This document shows positions 1 through 6,136 of a stretch of DNA of 7,802 nt, one piece after another. The position numbers were made by a program, and so were the translations under genes. The stretch is from an uncultured Collinsella sp. GTDB lineage: Bacteria; Actinomycetota; Coriobacteriia; Coriobacteriales; Coriobacteriaceae. Each line of letters starts with the position of its first letter. Position 1 is the stretch's first letter. The stretch covers positions 1-7,802 of the forward strand of contig URYA01000071.1 in the NCBI GenBank assembly GCA_900551975.1, in the 5' to 3' direction. The notes below the pieces were generated by a model. It saw only the letters and a program-made list of their open reading frames with translations, was not told the origin of the DNA and ran no database searches.

Positions 1-207
1 CAGCAGATAAGGCGTTTCACGCTTTACCTCCCAGGTATCCGGATTGTGGCAATACGCGCAGCGCATGGGACAGCCCTGAACAAACACCACAAAGCGGATG
101 CCGGGTCCGTCGACCGTTCCCATCGTCTCGATTGAATGCACGCGGCCAAGGGCAAACGCAGAGTCCTCGGGACGAGCGTCCACACCCTCAAGCGTCATTT
201 CTGCCAT
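1..207 (-). CDS. pflA: Pyruvate formate-lyase activating enzyme, N-terminal part (runs off left edge)
   Basis: This is a radical SAM enzyme that installs the glycyl radical on pyruvate formate-lyase, allowing anaerobic cleavage of pyruvate to acetyl-CoA and formate; it acts in the cytoplasm. The 69 visible residues contain the typical entry GRVHSIETMGTVDGPGIRF (residues 21-39), followed by QGCPMRCAYCHNPDTW, in which C46, C50 and C53 form the CX3CX2C motif binding the 4Fe-4S cluster. The start at 207 is preceded by purine-rich AAGGAGAGGCAAGG, with the nearer AAGG about ten bases away; the ATG at codon 4 is an alternative. The gene has its own leader after the degV terminator, and no pflB lies upstream of it here. 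The remaining part, including the SAM-binding region, is outside the window. Confidence 0.93.
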   Translation of the reverse strand, partial: MAEMTLEGVDARPEDSAFALGRVHSIETMGTVDGPGIRFVVFVQGCPMRCAYCHNPDTWEVKRETPYLL

Positions 208-331
208 TCGCGCTACCTTGCCTCTCCTTGGATGCAACCAATTAAAATGCCAGAGCCATTCTAGCCCATACGCATGATGGTGAAATGGTTTAGCGGTCAA
301 TTGGGTTGTTCTATTTGACCCCAACGCAAGA

Positions 332-364
332 GCGGCGGGAGGGTTATCGCAACCCGCCCGCCGC
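332..364 (-). terminator. Hairpin downstream of degV, probable terminator
   Basis: A 14-base arm at 332-345 (GCGGCGGGAGGGTT) pairs with 351-364 (AACCCGCCCGCCGC) around a 5-base loop, with one mismatch. It begins 33 bases past the degV stop codon. On the minus strand it is followed by TCTTGCGTT, a poor U-tract, whereas the plus side has none. The stem is very stable, so minus-strand termination after degV is the best reading, but the weak U-tract leaves doubt about efficiency. Confidence 0.6.
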
Positions 365-396
365 CGTGGCAATAGAAATCGATAGACGCCAGGCCT

Positions 397-1251
397 TTAC
401 GCCTTAAGCGTGAGCACCGCGCCGAAAGCAGTCGGGCCGCAGTGGCTCGAGATGACGCCGCCGACCTGAGTCCAGGTAACGTCCTTAAAGCCAAGATCGT
501 GTGCATAGACTTCCATGTCGTCGCGCAACTCCTCGGAAAGACCCACCGAATACGCCAGGCCAATATGCGAGTAGTCGATCTCGCCCTTCTCTACCATGTG
601 ATCAATAAAGGCACGGGCGCACTTGAGCATAGAGCCGCGGAGCTTCTTGGTCGCCACGAACTTACCGCCCGTCACCTCAATGCAGGGCTTAATCTTGAGC
701 AGATGGGCGCCTAGGAACGCGACGTTGGACAAGCGACCGCCCGCCTTAAGGAAGGCAAGATCGGTAGGAACAAAGCCCAACAGCACGCGGTCCATGACGG
801 AGTTCGTAAATGCAAAGATCTCGTCGACGGTGGCATCTGGATGGGCTTCGATATACTTGGCAGTCTCGACGGCAACCAACGACTGACCCACCGAGACAAA
901 ACGCGTATCCATGGAGAAGACGTAGTCGCGCCCCTGAGCCGCAATCTTAGAGGACTGATGCGAACAGGTCGTGGCCTCGGAATATGCAAGATGCAAAATA
1001 GTCGCGTCGGGTTGCTCGGCATGGATGCGGTCGTACACATGCGCAAAATCCGCTGGCGAACAGCCACTGGTCTTGGGCATCACACCAAACTCGTTGCAGC
1101 GCGAATAAATCTCGAGCGGATCGATCGAGCCGTCCTCGACGGTCTCGTCACCAATCGTGACATGCATGGGCACGCGCACGATGCCGTAGCGCTCGCAGAG
1201 CTCCGGCGTTACATCCGACCCAGACTCAACCACGATTACATACTTGCCCAT
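397..1251 (-). CDS. DegV family fatty-acid-binding protein
   Basis: DegV/FakB-type proteins bind a single fatty acid in a two-domain fold; in Firmicutes, FakB partners present fatty acids to the kinase FakA. The sequence fits the family throughout. It opens with a beta strand and an ESGSD loop (residues 9-13, usually DSTSD), then TSGCSPADF (61-69, the usual TSxPS fatty-acid head-group loop). PTDLAFLKAGGRLS (162-175) leads into HLLKIKPCIEV, the characteristic second-domain signature, and SHCGPTAFG (269-277) matches the C-terminal HxGPGAxG motif. The 284-residue length is normal. The open frame continues 35 codons upstream, but the family N-terminus corresponds to MGKYVIVVES, so I place the start at 1251. 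No strong ribosome binding site is visible there, so MSRWVVIR at 1275 remains possible. No FakA kinase gene is nearby, and the lipid ligand cannot be read from sequence. Confidence 0.94.
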   Translation of the reverse strand: MGKYVIVVESGSDVTPELCERYGIVRVPMHVTIGDETVEDGSIDPLEIYSRCNEFGVMPKTSGCSPADFAHVYDRIHAEQPDATILHLAYSEATTCSHQSSKIAAQGRDYVFSMDTRFVSVGQSLVAVETAKYIEAHPDATVDEIFAFTNSVMDRVLLGFVPTDLAFLKAGGRLSNVAFLGAHLLKIKPCIEVTGGKFVATKKLRGSMLKCARAFIDHMVEKGEIDYSHIGLAYSVGLSEELRDDMEVYAHDLGFKDVTWTQVGGVISSHCGPTAFGAVLTLKA

Positions 1252-1337
1252 TCTTATCACGACCCATCTCGACATTGGCTTTTCAATATATGACGCACGT
1301 CCACCGTCCTGCTGTAGAACGGCCTCCAAGCGCCAAA

Positions 1338-1376
1338 GAGACGCCGTCCCTTGCACACAACAAAGGACAGCGTCTC
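1338..1376 (-). terminator. Long hairpin between scrB and degV, probable end of the sugar operon
   Basis: Arms 1338-1352 (GAGACGCCGTCCCTT) and 1363-1376 (AAGGACAGCGTCTC) pair over 14 positions, with one wobble or mismatch and one bulged base, around a loop of about ten bases. Downstream on the minus strand comes TTTGGCGCTT, a short T-rich run. The stem lies about 150 bases past the scrB-type stop codon and about 90 bases before degV, so it most simply separates the two transcription units. A role as a degV leader element is an alternative. Confidence 0.5.
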
Positions 1377-1528
1377 CCTGGAAAACTCCGTGCTTATTTG
1401 AGATTCTACACGGTTTATTAAGGAGTGTTACTTATTCCGCAAACGGTCGCTATACGCGATAAGCGGTAGCTGGCCGCGGCAACTGCGACACATTCCGCCC
1501 AACAAGTCCAATCGTGCTCCATGCACGG

Positions 1529-2977
1529 TTAATGAGCGAGGCGGTAGAAATCCATCGACGCCGCACCCTCGGTGTGCAGCTCCATCGCCGGAACCGCCGG
1601 CGAATAGGTACGGCTCGTAAGTGCCGCCTCGCCACCGTTGGCAAAAATCTCGACCATCGTAGTGTCCGAAAGCACGCGCAGGTCGCGAAGTTCGCCGAGC
1701 TCGATCGACCTCTGGTCGCGTCCATAGCCTTCGTCGCCCATATCGAGGGTAAGCATCCCGTCCGCATAGCGCACAAAGACACCCTTGCGAATCTCGAGCT
1801 CAACCATCTTGGCGCCCTCACAGGAAACCACGAGATCAAACAGGCGGCCCGGCTCCTCAACGGTCTCACCGCCTACAGCACGAACGCAATCGCCGCGCAT
1901 CCTCTCAATCTCGTGCGCCGGCTGCTGGCAGAGCTTACCATCGCGCATGCTCAGCTCTCGCGGCACCGTCAACGCGCACTGCCACCCGCGCGCCACCGTC
2001 GGGTTTTCCGCCGTCGCATCGGGGCAACCCGACCATCCGATCATCAATCGCCGGCCTGCAGCATCCTCAAAGGACTGCGGAGCATAGAAATCAAAACCGG
2101 CATCGACCATCGGGGGCATGCCTTTCCCGACGATTTTAAAGCTCGGCGCCTCCCAATCGGCCTCGATGGGGAACCACACGCACTGATGCGGATTGCGGTA
2201 ACGCCAACCATCGGCAGGCACACCCTGCGGACAGCAAACGAGAATAAGCTCGCCATCGAGCTCAAACAGATCGGGGCACTCCCACATAAAGCCAAACTTC
2301 TCGCCCAACTCAATGCGCGTCGCATAGCTCCAGTTCTCAAGATTGCGCGAGGTATAGACAAGCACGCAGCCACGGTCGTCTTTCGTACGAGCGCCCAGAA
2401 CCATGTAGTAGATACCGTCGTGTTCAAGGATCTTGGGGTCGCGCACGTGCGTACCGATATCGTCGGGGTAATCGACCGGCCCAACAGCTATGCGCTTCTC
2501 GCCCAATTCGTCGGGATTCTCGGCAACCATATGAATCTGGTTTTGCTCACGGCCCGTCAACACGTAGTCGTAATCATCACGGTCAAAATGCTTAACGTTG
2601 CCGGTATAGAAGTAGTGAATCTTGCCATCACGTACAAAGGCAGAACCAGAATACGCTCCACTCGAATCCAAATCGGAATCGGGGAACAGCACGGGACCGT
2701 GATTCTCGTACGTCACAAAATCCTTTGTCGTCAGATGGTTCCAAAGCACTGGACCGCCATGCGCAGCATCGAACGGATCGTATTGATGATAGATGTGATA
2801 CGTATCACCAATCTGAACCAAACCATTGGGGTCGTTGAGCCAGCCAAGCTCAGGCTCCACATGGAACAAAAGCCTATCGGGGTCGGACGCGATGCGAGCC
2901 GCCGTCTCATCCTGTCCGGCACGCCACTGCTCATAGTCCGCACGCATCACCTTGTTTTTTTGATTAAACATCGCCAT
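1529..2977 (-). CDS. scrB: GH32 sucrose-6-phosphate hydrolase (beta-fructofuranosidase)
   Basis: Cytoplasmic hydrolase expected to split sucrose 6-phosphate, made by PTS import, into glucose 6-phosphate and fructose; it has no signal peptide. All three GH32 catalytic blocks are intact: WLNDPNG (46-52) with nucleophile D49, RDP (179-181) with transition-state stabiliser D180, and ECPDLF (233-238) with acid/base E233. YSGSAF (109-114) and DFYAPQSF (296-303) are further family blocks, and a beta-sandwich domain follows from about residue 340. The length of 482 residues is normal for ScrB/SacA. It lies 95 bases downstream of the PTS gene and is probably cotranscribed with it. Two nearby ATGs compete: 2977 has GAGAAGG only 3 bases away, while the ATG at 2971 (MFNQKNKV) has the same site 9 bases away and may be the true start. 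Activity on fructo-oligosaccharides cannot be excluded. Confidence 0.95.
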   Translation of the reverse strand: MAMFNQKNKVMRADYEQWRAGQDETAARIASDPDRLLFHVEPELGWLNDPNGLVQIGDTYHIYHQYDPFDAAHGGPVLWNHLTTKDFVTYENHGPVLFPDSDLDSSGAYSGSAFVRDGKIHYFYTGNVKHFDRDDYDYVLTGREQNQIHMVAENPDELGEKRIAVGPVDYPDDIGTHVRDPKILEHDGIYYMVLGARTKDDRGCVLVYTSRNLENWSYATRIELGEKFGFMWECPDLFELDGELILVCCPQGVPADGWRYRNPHQCVWFPIEADWEAPSFKIVGKGMPPMVDAGFDFYAPQSFEDAAGRRLMIGWSGCPDATAENPTVARGWQCALTVPRELSMRDGKLCQQPAHEIERMRGDCVRAVGGETVEEPGRLFDLVVSCEGAKMVELEIRKGVFVRYADGMLTLDMGDEGYGRDQRSIELGELRDLRVLSDTTMVEIFANGGEAALTSRTYSPAVPAMELHTEGAASMDFYRLAH

Positions 2978-2993
2978 TGACCTTCTCGTCTAT

Positions 2994-3035
2994 GGGGAAG
3001 GACGCCCGACTCGCACGAGCCGAACGCCCTTCCCC
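2994..3035 (-). promoter_or_regulatory. Intercistronic mRNA stem just before the scrB ribosome binding site
   Basis: Arms 2994-3013 and 3016-3035 pair in the minus-strand transcript along essentially their full length, about 19 pairs closed by a GUGC tetraloop. Four of the pairs are G-U wobbles, which would be A-C mismatches if the plus strand were transcribed, so the stem is specific to the mRNA direction of this operon. It sits 38 bases past the PTS stop codon and ends about 8 bases before GAGAAGG of scrB. No U-tract follows, so it does not look like an intrinsic terminator. A role in 3'-end protection, processing or translational control between the two cistrons is inferred. Confidence 0.6.
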
Positions 3036-3072
3036 AAATGGACTTATCCGCACATTACGCTGAACGGCTCAA

Positions 3073-4524
3073 CTAGAAGCTAACGTCGAAGCCAGCGCCA
3101 GCGCCCTCTTCATCGGTGGTCGGCACGCCCTTTGCCTTGTTGTAGGCAAAGATCAAGACGATCGGCACGATGAAGGCGATGAGATTGCCAGCCACATACC
3201 ACACGAGCGTCTCGGGCGTGACGATGAGCAGGCCAAGCACGCCGGTCAGACCCTGACCGATGGCGCGCACCTCAAAGAGCTTCACGAAGGCACCGCCGCA
3301 GCCTGCACCGATGCATGCGCAGATGAACGGAATGATCGAGTAGCGCATGTTTGCAGCGAAGATAGCGGGCTCGGAGATTCCGACCAGCGTCGGGATAAAG
3401 GACGACATGCAGATGTTGCGCTCTTTGGAATGCTTCTTATGAATGAGGTACATGCCGATGGCGCCGCCACCCTGGGCGATGATGGAAACCGACCAGATGG
3501 CCTGGATGTAGTTGAAGCCAGTCGTGGCAACGAGGTTTGCCTCGATACCCTGGATGAACTGATGCGTACCGGTAACGACGAGCGGCTGCAGGAACGCGGC
3601 GAAGACAAAGGCACCAAAGACGCCCATCCTGTTGTACAGGATATCGATTACGCCGGCGAGGACGTCACCGATCAGGTTGCCGAGCGGGCCGAACACGGTG
3701 AACAGGGCAACGTTAGCAAGAATCAGGGTAACGGTCGGGACAAAGACGAACGAAACGACCTCGGGGATGTACTTCTGGGCAATCTTTTCGACCTTGGCCA
3801 TAAACCAGGCAGTCAGGATTGCAGGGAATACGCCGCCCTGGAAAGCAACCATGGGAATGGAGAGCGGACCAAAGTTCCAGTACTCAGCACCCGTCGGGTC
3901 CATAACGAACGTGTTGCGGTTCATAAGGCTCGGGTGAACCATGACGATACCGACGAGGATGCCCAGAATCGGGTTACCGCCAAAACGCTTGACTGCGCTG
4001 TACATAACCAGGACAGGCAGGTAGTCGAACGTGGTGGCGATAATGGCAAAGAAGCTTGCGAGGTTCTTGAGGAACTCGCTGTGATCGGCGAGGCTACCTT
4101 CCATGCCAAAGAGGCCGTTGGCAACGATCAGCGACTTAAGGCCGATGATGATAGCAGCGCCGACGAAGGCGGGAATGATGGGGATAAAGATGTCCGAGAA
4201 TACCTTGAGGACCGAGAAGAACTTGCCCTTCTTGTCCGCCTCGGCGCCCTTGACCTCGGAAGCGCTGATCTCCTTAACGCCCGTCAAAGCCATAAACTCA
4301 TCGTAGACCTTGTTGACGGTACCGGTACCGAAGATGATCATGAGCTGGCCGCTGTTGTACAGCACGCCCTTGACGCCATCGATGTTCTCGAGCTCGGCCT
4401 TGTTGTATTTGCTCGTATCCTTGAGCACCAGACGCAGACGGGTCACGCAATGCGTGGCGCCCTCGATGTTCTCCAGTCCGCCGACGTTGTCGACGACTTG
4501 CTGGGACACTGCCTTGTAGTCCAT
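3073..4524 (-). CDS. PTS EIIBC permease, sucrose/glucoside family
   Basis: Membrane permease that imports a sugar, most likely sucrose, and phosphorylates it on entry. The EIIB domain (about residues 1-90) carries GATHCVTRLRL, with C26 as the phosphocysteine. A linker (about 91-102) leads into the EIIC domain, a run of roughly ten hydrophobic segments from about 105 to 462. EIIC family marks are GTHQFIQGIEA (319-329), AQGGGAIGMYL (350-360) and GISEPAIF (382-389), the last matching the GITEPAIF block of the glucose-superfamily permeases. The protein ends in a short acidic tail with no EIIA domain, so phosphate must come from an EIIA elsewhere. I chose the start at 4524 because GGAGAGGAAC precedes it at good spacing; the ATG at 4536 has AAGGA immediately against it. 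The gene is 45 bases downstream of the diverged GH32 gene and shares its operon. Sucrose is inferred from the neighbouring scrB; another fructoside or trehalose-like sugar is possible. Confidence 0.94.
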   Translation of the reverse strand: MDYKAVSQQVVDNVGGLENIEGATHCVTRLRLVLKDTSKYNKAELENIDGVKGVLYNSGQLMIIFGTGTVNKVYDEFMALTGVKEISASEVKGAEADKKGKFFSVLKVFSDIFIPIIPAFVGAAIIIGLKSLIVANGLFGMEGSLADHSEFLKNLASFFAIIATTFDYLPVLVMYSAVKRFGGNPILGILVGIVMVHPSLMNRNTFVMDPTGAEYWNFGPLSIPMVAFQGGVFPAILTAWFMAKVEKIAQKYIPEVVSFVFVPTVTLILANVALFTVFGPLGNLIGDVLAGVIDILYNRMGVFGAFVFAAFLQPLVVTGTHQFIQGIEANLVATTGFNYIQAIWSVSIIAQGGGAIGMYLIHKKHSKERNICMSSFIPTLVGISEPAIFAANMRYSIIPFICACIGAGCGGAFVKLFEVRAIGQGLTGVLGLLIVTPETLVWYVAGNLIAFIVPIVLIFAYNKAKGVPTTDEEGAGAGFDVSF

Positions 4525-4569
4525 GTTCCTCTCCATTCCTTTACGAAATCATAAGACGTTTTGATGCCA

Positions 4570-5952
4570 TTACAGAGACGCGATCGTTGCATTTGCGCAC
4601 TTGAGCGTACCGTCGGTGACCGTCAGCGCCACACCCTGGCCCTGCTTATTGCAGAAGCGCGCGTTAAGCGCAACATCATCGACAAAGATGGTCGCGATAT
4701 CGTCGTCAACGACCAGGCGCACATGATGAGTGCCCTCGCCCTTAAAGAACAACGGACGCTCGAGGCCCATGTTGTTGACCTGGAACCACGGATACTGGGG
4801 GGCCGCCGTAAACTCGAGCTTGCCCTCACGCAGGTTGGCGCGGAACTCATAGGCAAGACCGGACTCGGCGTCCTCGGCAAGCTTCACCGAGAAGCCGGCA
4901 GCGTCACCGGCGAGCTCGATGTCGGCATCGAGCATATAGGTGGAACCGGCATCCGCGGCGAGCACCTGCTCGACCTTGCCCGACTCGCAGGAGAGCTCAA
5001 AGGCCTCGACTGCCTTAGCCTCGCCAAAGGCGCCAAGCATGCTGTCAGGAAGCTTGGTGCCGAGCGTTCCGTCGGCACGCTGAACGATCTCGAGGGGCAT
5101 AAAGGTGCCACCCCACAGGTAAGAGCTGGGGTCGCCGCCCTCGTCACGCGTAGGAACCCAACCAAAGAGAACGCGGCGCTCGCCGTCAAATGCGGTACGC
5201 GCGGCATAGTACGCGCGGCCATCGAAGGAATCGTCCGCAGGAGTGATCCAAGGACCGTTGATAGAGCGAGACATGCGGTAACGGGTCTTGTTGCCATCAC
5301 TGTACTCGGAGAACACCAGATACCACCAGTCGCCCATCTTAAAGAGATCAGGCATCTCGAACATGGTGTACAGGCCCGGATTCCACCAGTCGCCCTGGAA
5401 CTCCCAGGTATCCAGGTCCTTGGAGGTGAACTTGACCAGACGACCGGTCATCAGACGCTTGTCCTCGCCCACACGCGTGCCGAGGATGAGCATGTACTCT
5501 TCGTTCTCCTCATCCCAAAGCACAAAGGGATCGCGCCAGTTGCGGTCATCGTAACCCTCCTGGGGCGGAAGCAGCGTCTCGGCGATGTTCTTCTCCCACT
5601 TGACGGCGTCGTCACTCGTTGCGTGAAGAAGAACCTGCTTCATCAAGCGTGCCTTGACCTTATCGCGATTGCAACCAGTGTAGAGCGCATGGTACTTGTC
5701 GCCCACCTTAAACACCGTGCCGGCATAAACATACTGGTCGACTTCCTCGTCGCCGCCACGCTCAAGGCTCTCGCCAAAGTCTTTGTAATTGACGAAGTCC
5801 TTGGTTGTCGCGAGTGCCCAGCCAAACGGCTCTCCGAAAGGTCCGGGGTTTCGCGTGTCACGCTGATGATAGAGATAGAACGTGCCGTCCTCGCCGTACG
5901 GCATGATGTCGCCTACCCAAATTCCCTCAGGCTGGTAATACACCTTGTGCAT
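4570..5952 (-). CDS. Diverged GH32-family glycosidase
   Basis: A 460-residue cytoplasmic protein with the GH32 layout of a five-bladed propeller plus a C-terminal beta-sandwich, but with altered signature motifs. The N-terminal block reads GIWVGDIMPYG, where D15 takes the nucleophile position of WMNDPNG. NWRDPF (138-143) supplies D141. FEMPDLF (198-204) supplies acid/base E199 with methionine replacing the usual cysteine of ECP. Spacings between the three acids (126 and 58 residues) match those of the canonical neighbour (131 and 53). The usual N-terminal extension is missing, so the catalytic block starts almost at the first residue. The tail (about 405-460: HHVRLVVDDDIATIFVDD) is a typical GH32 sandwich. 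AAAGGA lies 8 bases before the start. As first structural gene of the operon it probably acts on a phosphorylated fructoside delivered by the PTS. The precise substrate is unknown; it may differ from that of scrB. A related five-bladed clan member is a less likely alternative. Confidence 0.85.
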   Translation of the reverse strand: MHKVYYQPEGIWVGDIMPYGEDGTFYLYHQRDTRNPGPFGEPFGWALATTKDFVNYKDFGESLERGGDEEVDQYVYAGTVFKVGDKYHALYTGCNRDKVKARLMKQVLLHATSDDAVKWEKNIAETLLPPQEGYDDRNWRDPFVLWDEENEEYMLILGTRVGEDKRLMTGRLVKFTSKDLDTWEFQGDWWNPGLYTMFEMPDLFKMGDWWYLVFSEYSDGNKTRYRMSRSINGPWITPADDSFDGRAYYAARTAFDGERRVLFGWVPTRDEGGDPSSYLWGGTFMPLEIVQRADGTLGTKLPDSMLGAFGEAKAVEAFELSCESGKVEQVLAADAGSTYMLDADIELAGDAAGFSVKLAEDAESGLAYEFRANLREGKLEFTAAPQYPWFQVNNMGLERPLFFKGEGTHHVRLVVDDDIATIFVDDVALNARFCNKQGQGVALTVTDGTLKCANATIASL

Positions 5953-5995
5953 CCGAGACTTCCTTTCTCACGAGATACTAACTCGGTACAACTGC

Positions 5996-6024
5996 AAGAT
6001 ATGTCAATCGTTTTCATATGTCAA
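5996..6024 (-). promoter_or_regulatory. Promoter of the sugar operon
   Basis: On the minus strand a perfect -35 box TTGACA (6019-6024) is followed, after exactly 17 bases, by TATCTT (5996-6001), which matches four of six -10 positions. The predicted start of transcription is near 5989, giving a leader of about 36 bases before the GH32 start at 5952. The -35 box belongs to one LacI-type operator and the spacer is filled by the next, so repressor binding would block polymerase directly. A second TTGACA at 6002-6007 has no good -10 partner. Confidence 0.62.
6001..6017 (-). promoter_or_regulatory. LacI-family operator, promoter spacer copy
   Basis: ATGAAAACGATTGACAT on the minus strand. It has the central CG and AAACG half-site of LacI/GalR-family operators and is identical to the adjacent copy at 15 of 17 positions. 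It abuts the next site with no gap, so the two are in tandem at a 17-bp period. It fills the spacer between the -35 and -10 boxes. Assignment to the neighbouring repressor is inferred from recurrence of the motif only around this gene pair. Confidence 0.65.
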
Positions 6025-6034
6025 ACGTTTTCAC
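6018..6034 (-). promoter_or_regulatory. LacI-family operator overlapping the -35 box
   Basis: GTGAAAACGTTTGACAT on the minus strand, centred on the palindromic core AAACGTTT. Its TTGACA doubles as the consensus -35 box of the sugar operon promoter. It is the best match to a symmetric LacI-family site in the window and lies directly upstream of the second copy. Confidence 0.7.
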
Positions 6035-6064
6035 ACCAATACGTCTTTTCGCAGTTCCAGTCGT

Positions 6065-6081
6065 CGGCAAACGGTTGACAT
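6065..6081 (+). promoter_or_regulatory. LacI-family operator, upstream copy in opposite orientation
   Basis: CGGCAAACGGTTGACAT on the plus strand shares AAACG and TTGACAT with the two promoter copies, but in the other orientation. Its centre is 47 bp from the nearest promoter operator. It may serve as an auxiliary site for cooperative binding or looping. It lies between the lacI stop codon and the promoter. Confidence 0.55.
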
Positions 6082-6136
6082 ATGCCGGCGAACGGTCATC
6101 AGAGGTGTTTGAGGAATTCTTTTGGCACGGGATGAA

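Noticed and set aside
258..300. Promoter for pflA using TTGACC (295-300) and TAGAAT (258-263) on the minus strand
   Set aside because: The two boxes are 31 bases apart, far from the required 16-18, and no acceptable -35 lies 16-18 bases from TAGAAT.
2994..3035. Intrinsic terminator between the permease and scrB
   Set aside because: The stem is strong, but no T-run follows on the minus strand; the scrB ribosome binding site comes instead.
6001..6034. CcpA-type cre sites
   Set aside because: The sites resemble cre up to the central CG, but the terminal CA falls one base too far out, and the same motif recurs only around the local LacI gene. A local operator is the better reading.
1514..6078. 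Long open frames on the plus strand opposite scrB, the permease and the diverged GH32 (1514-2980, 3430-4554, 4561-6078)
   Set aside because: They mirror real genes on the other strand, have low-complexity charged or His/Arg-rich translations, no family motifs and no ribosome binding sites. Such shadows are common in GC-rich genomes.
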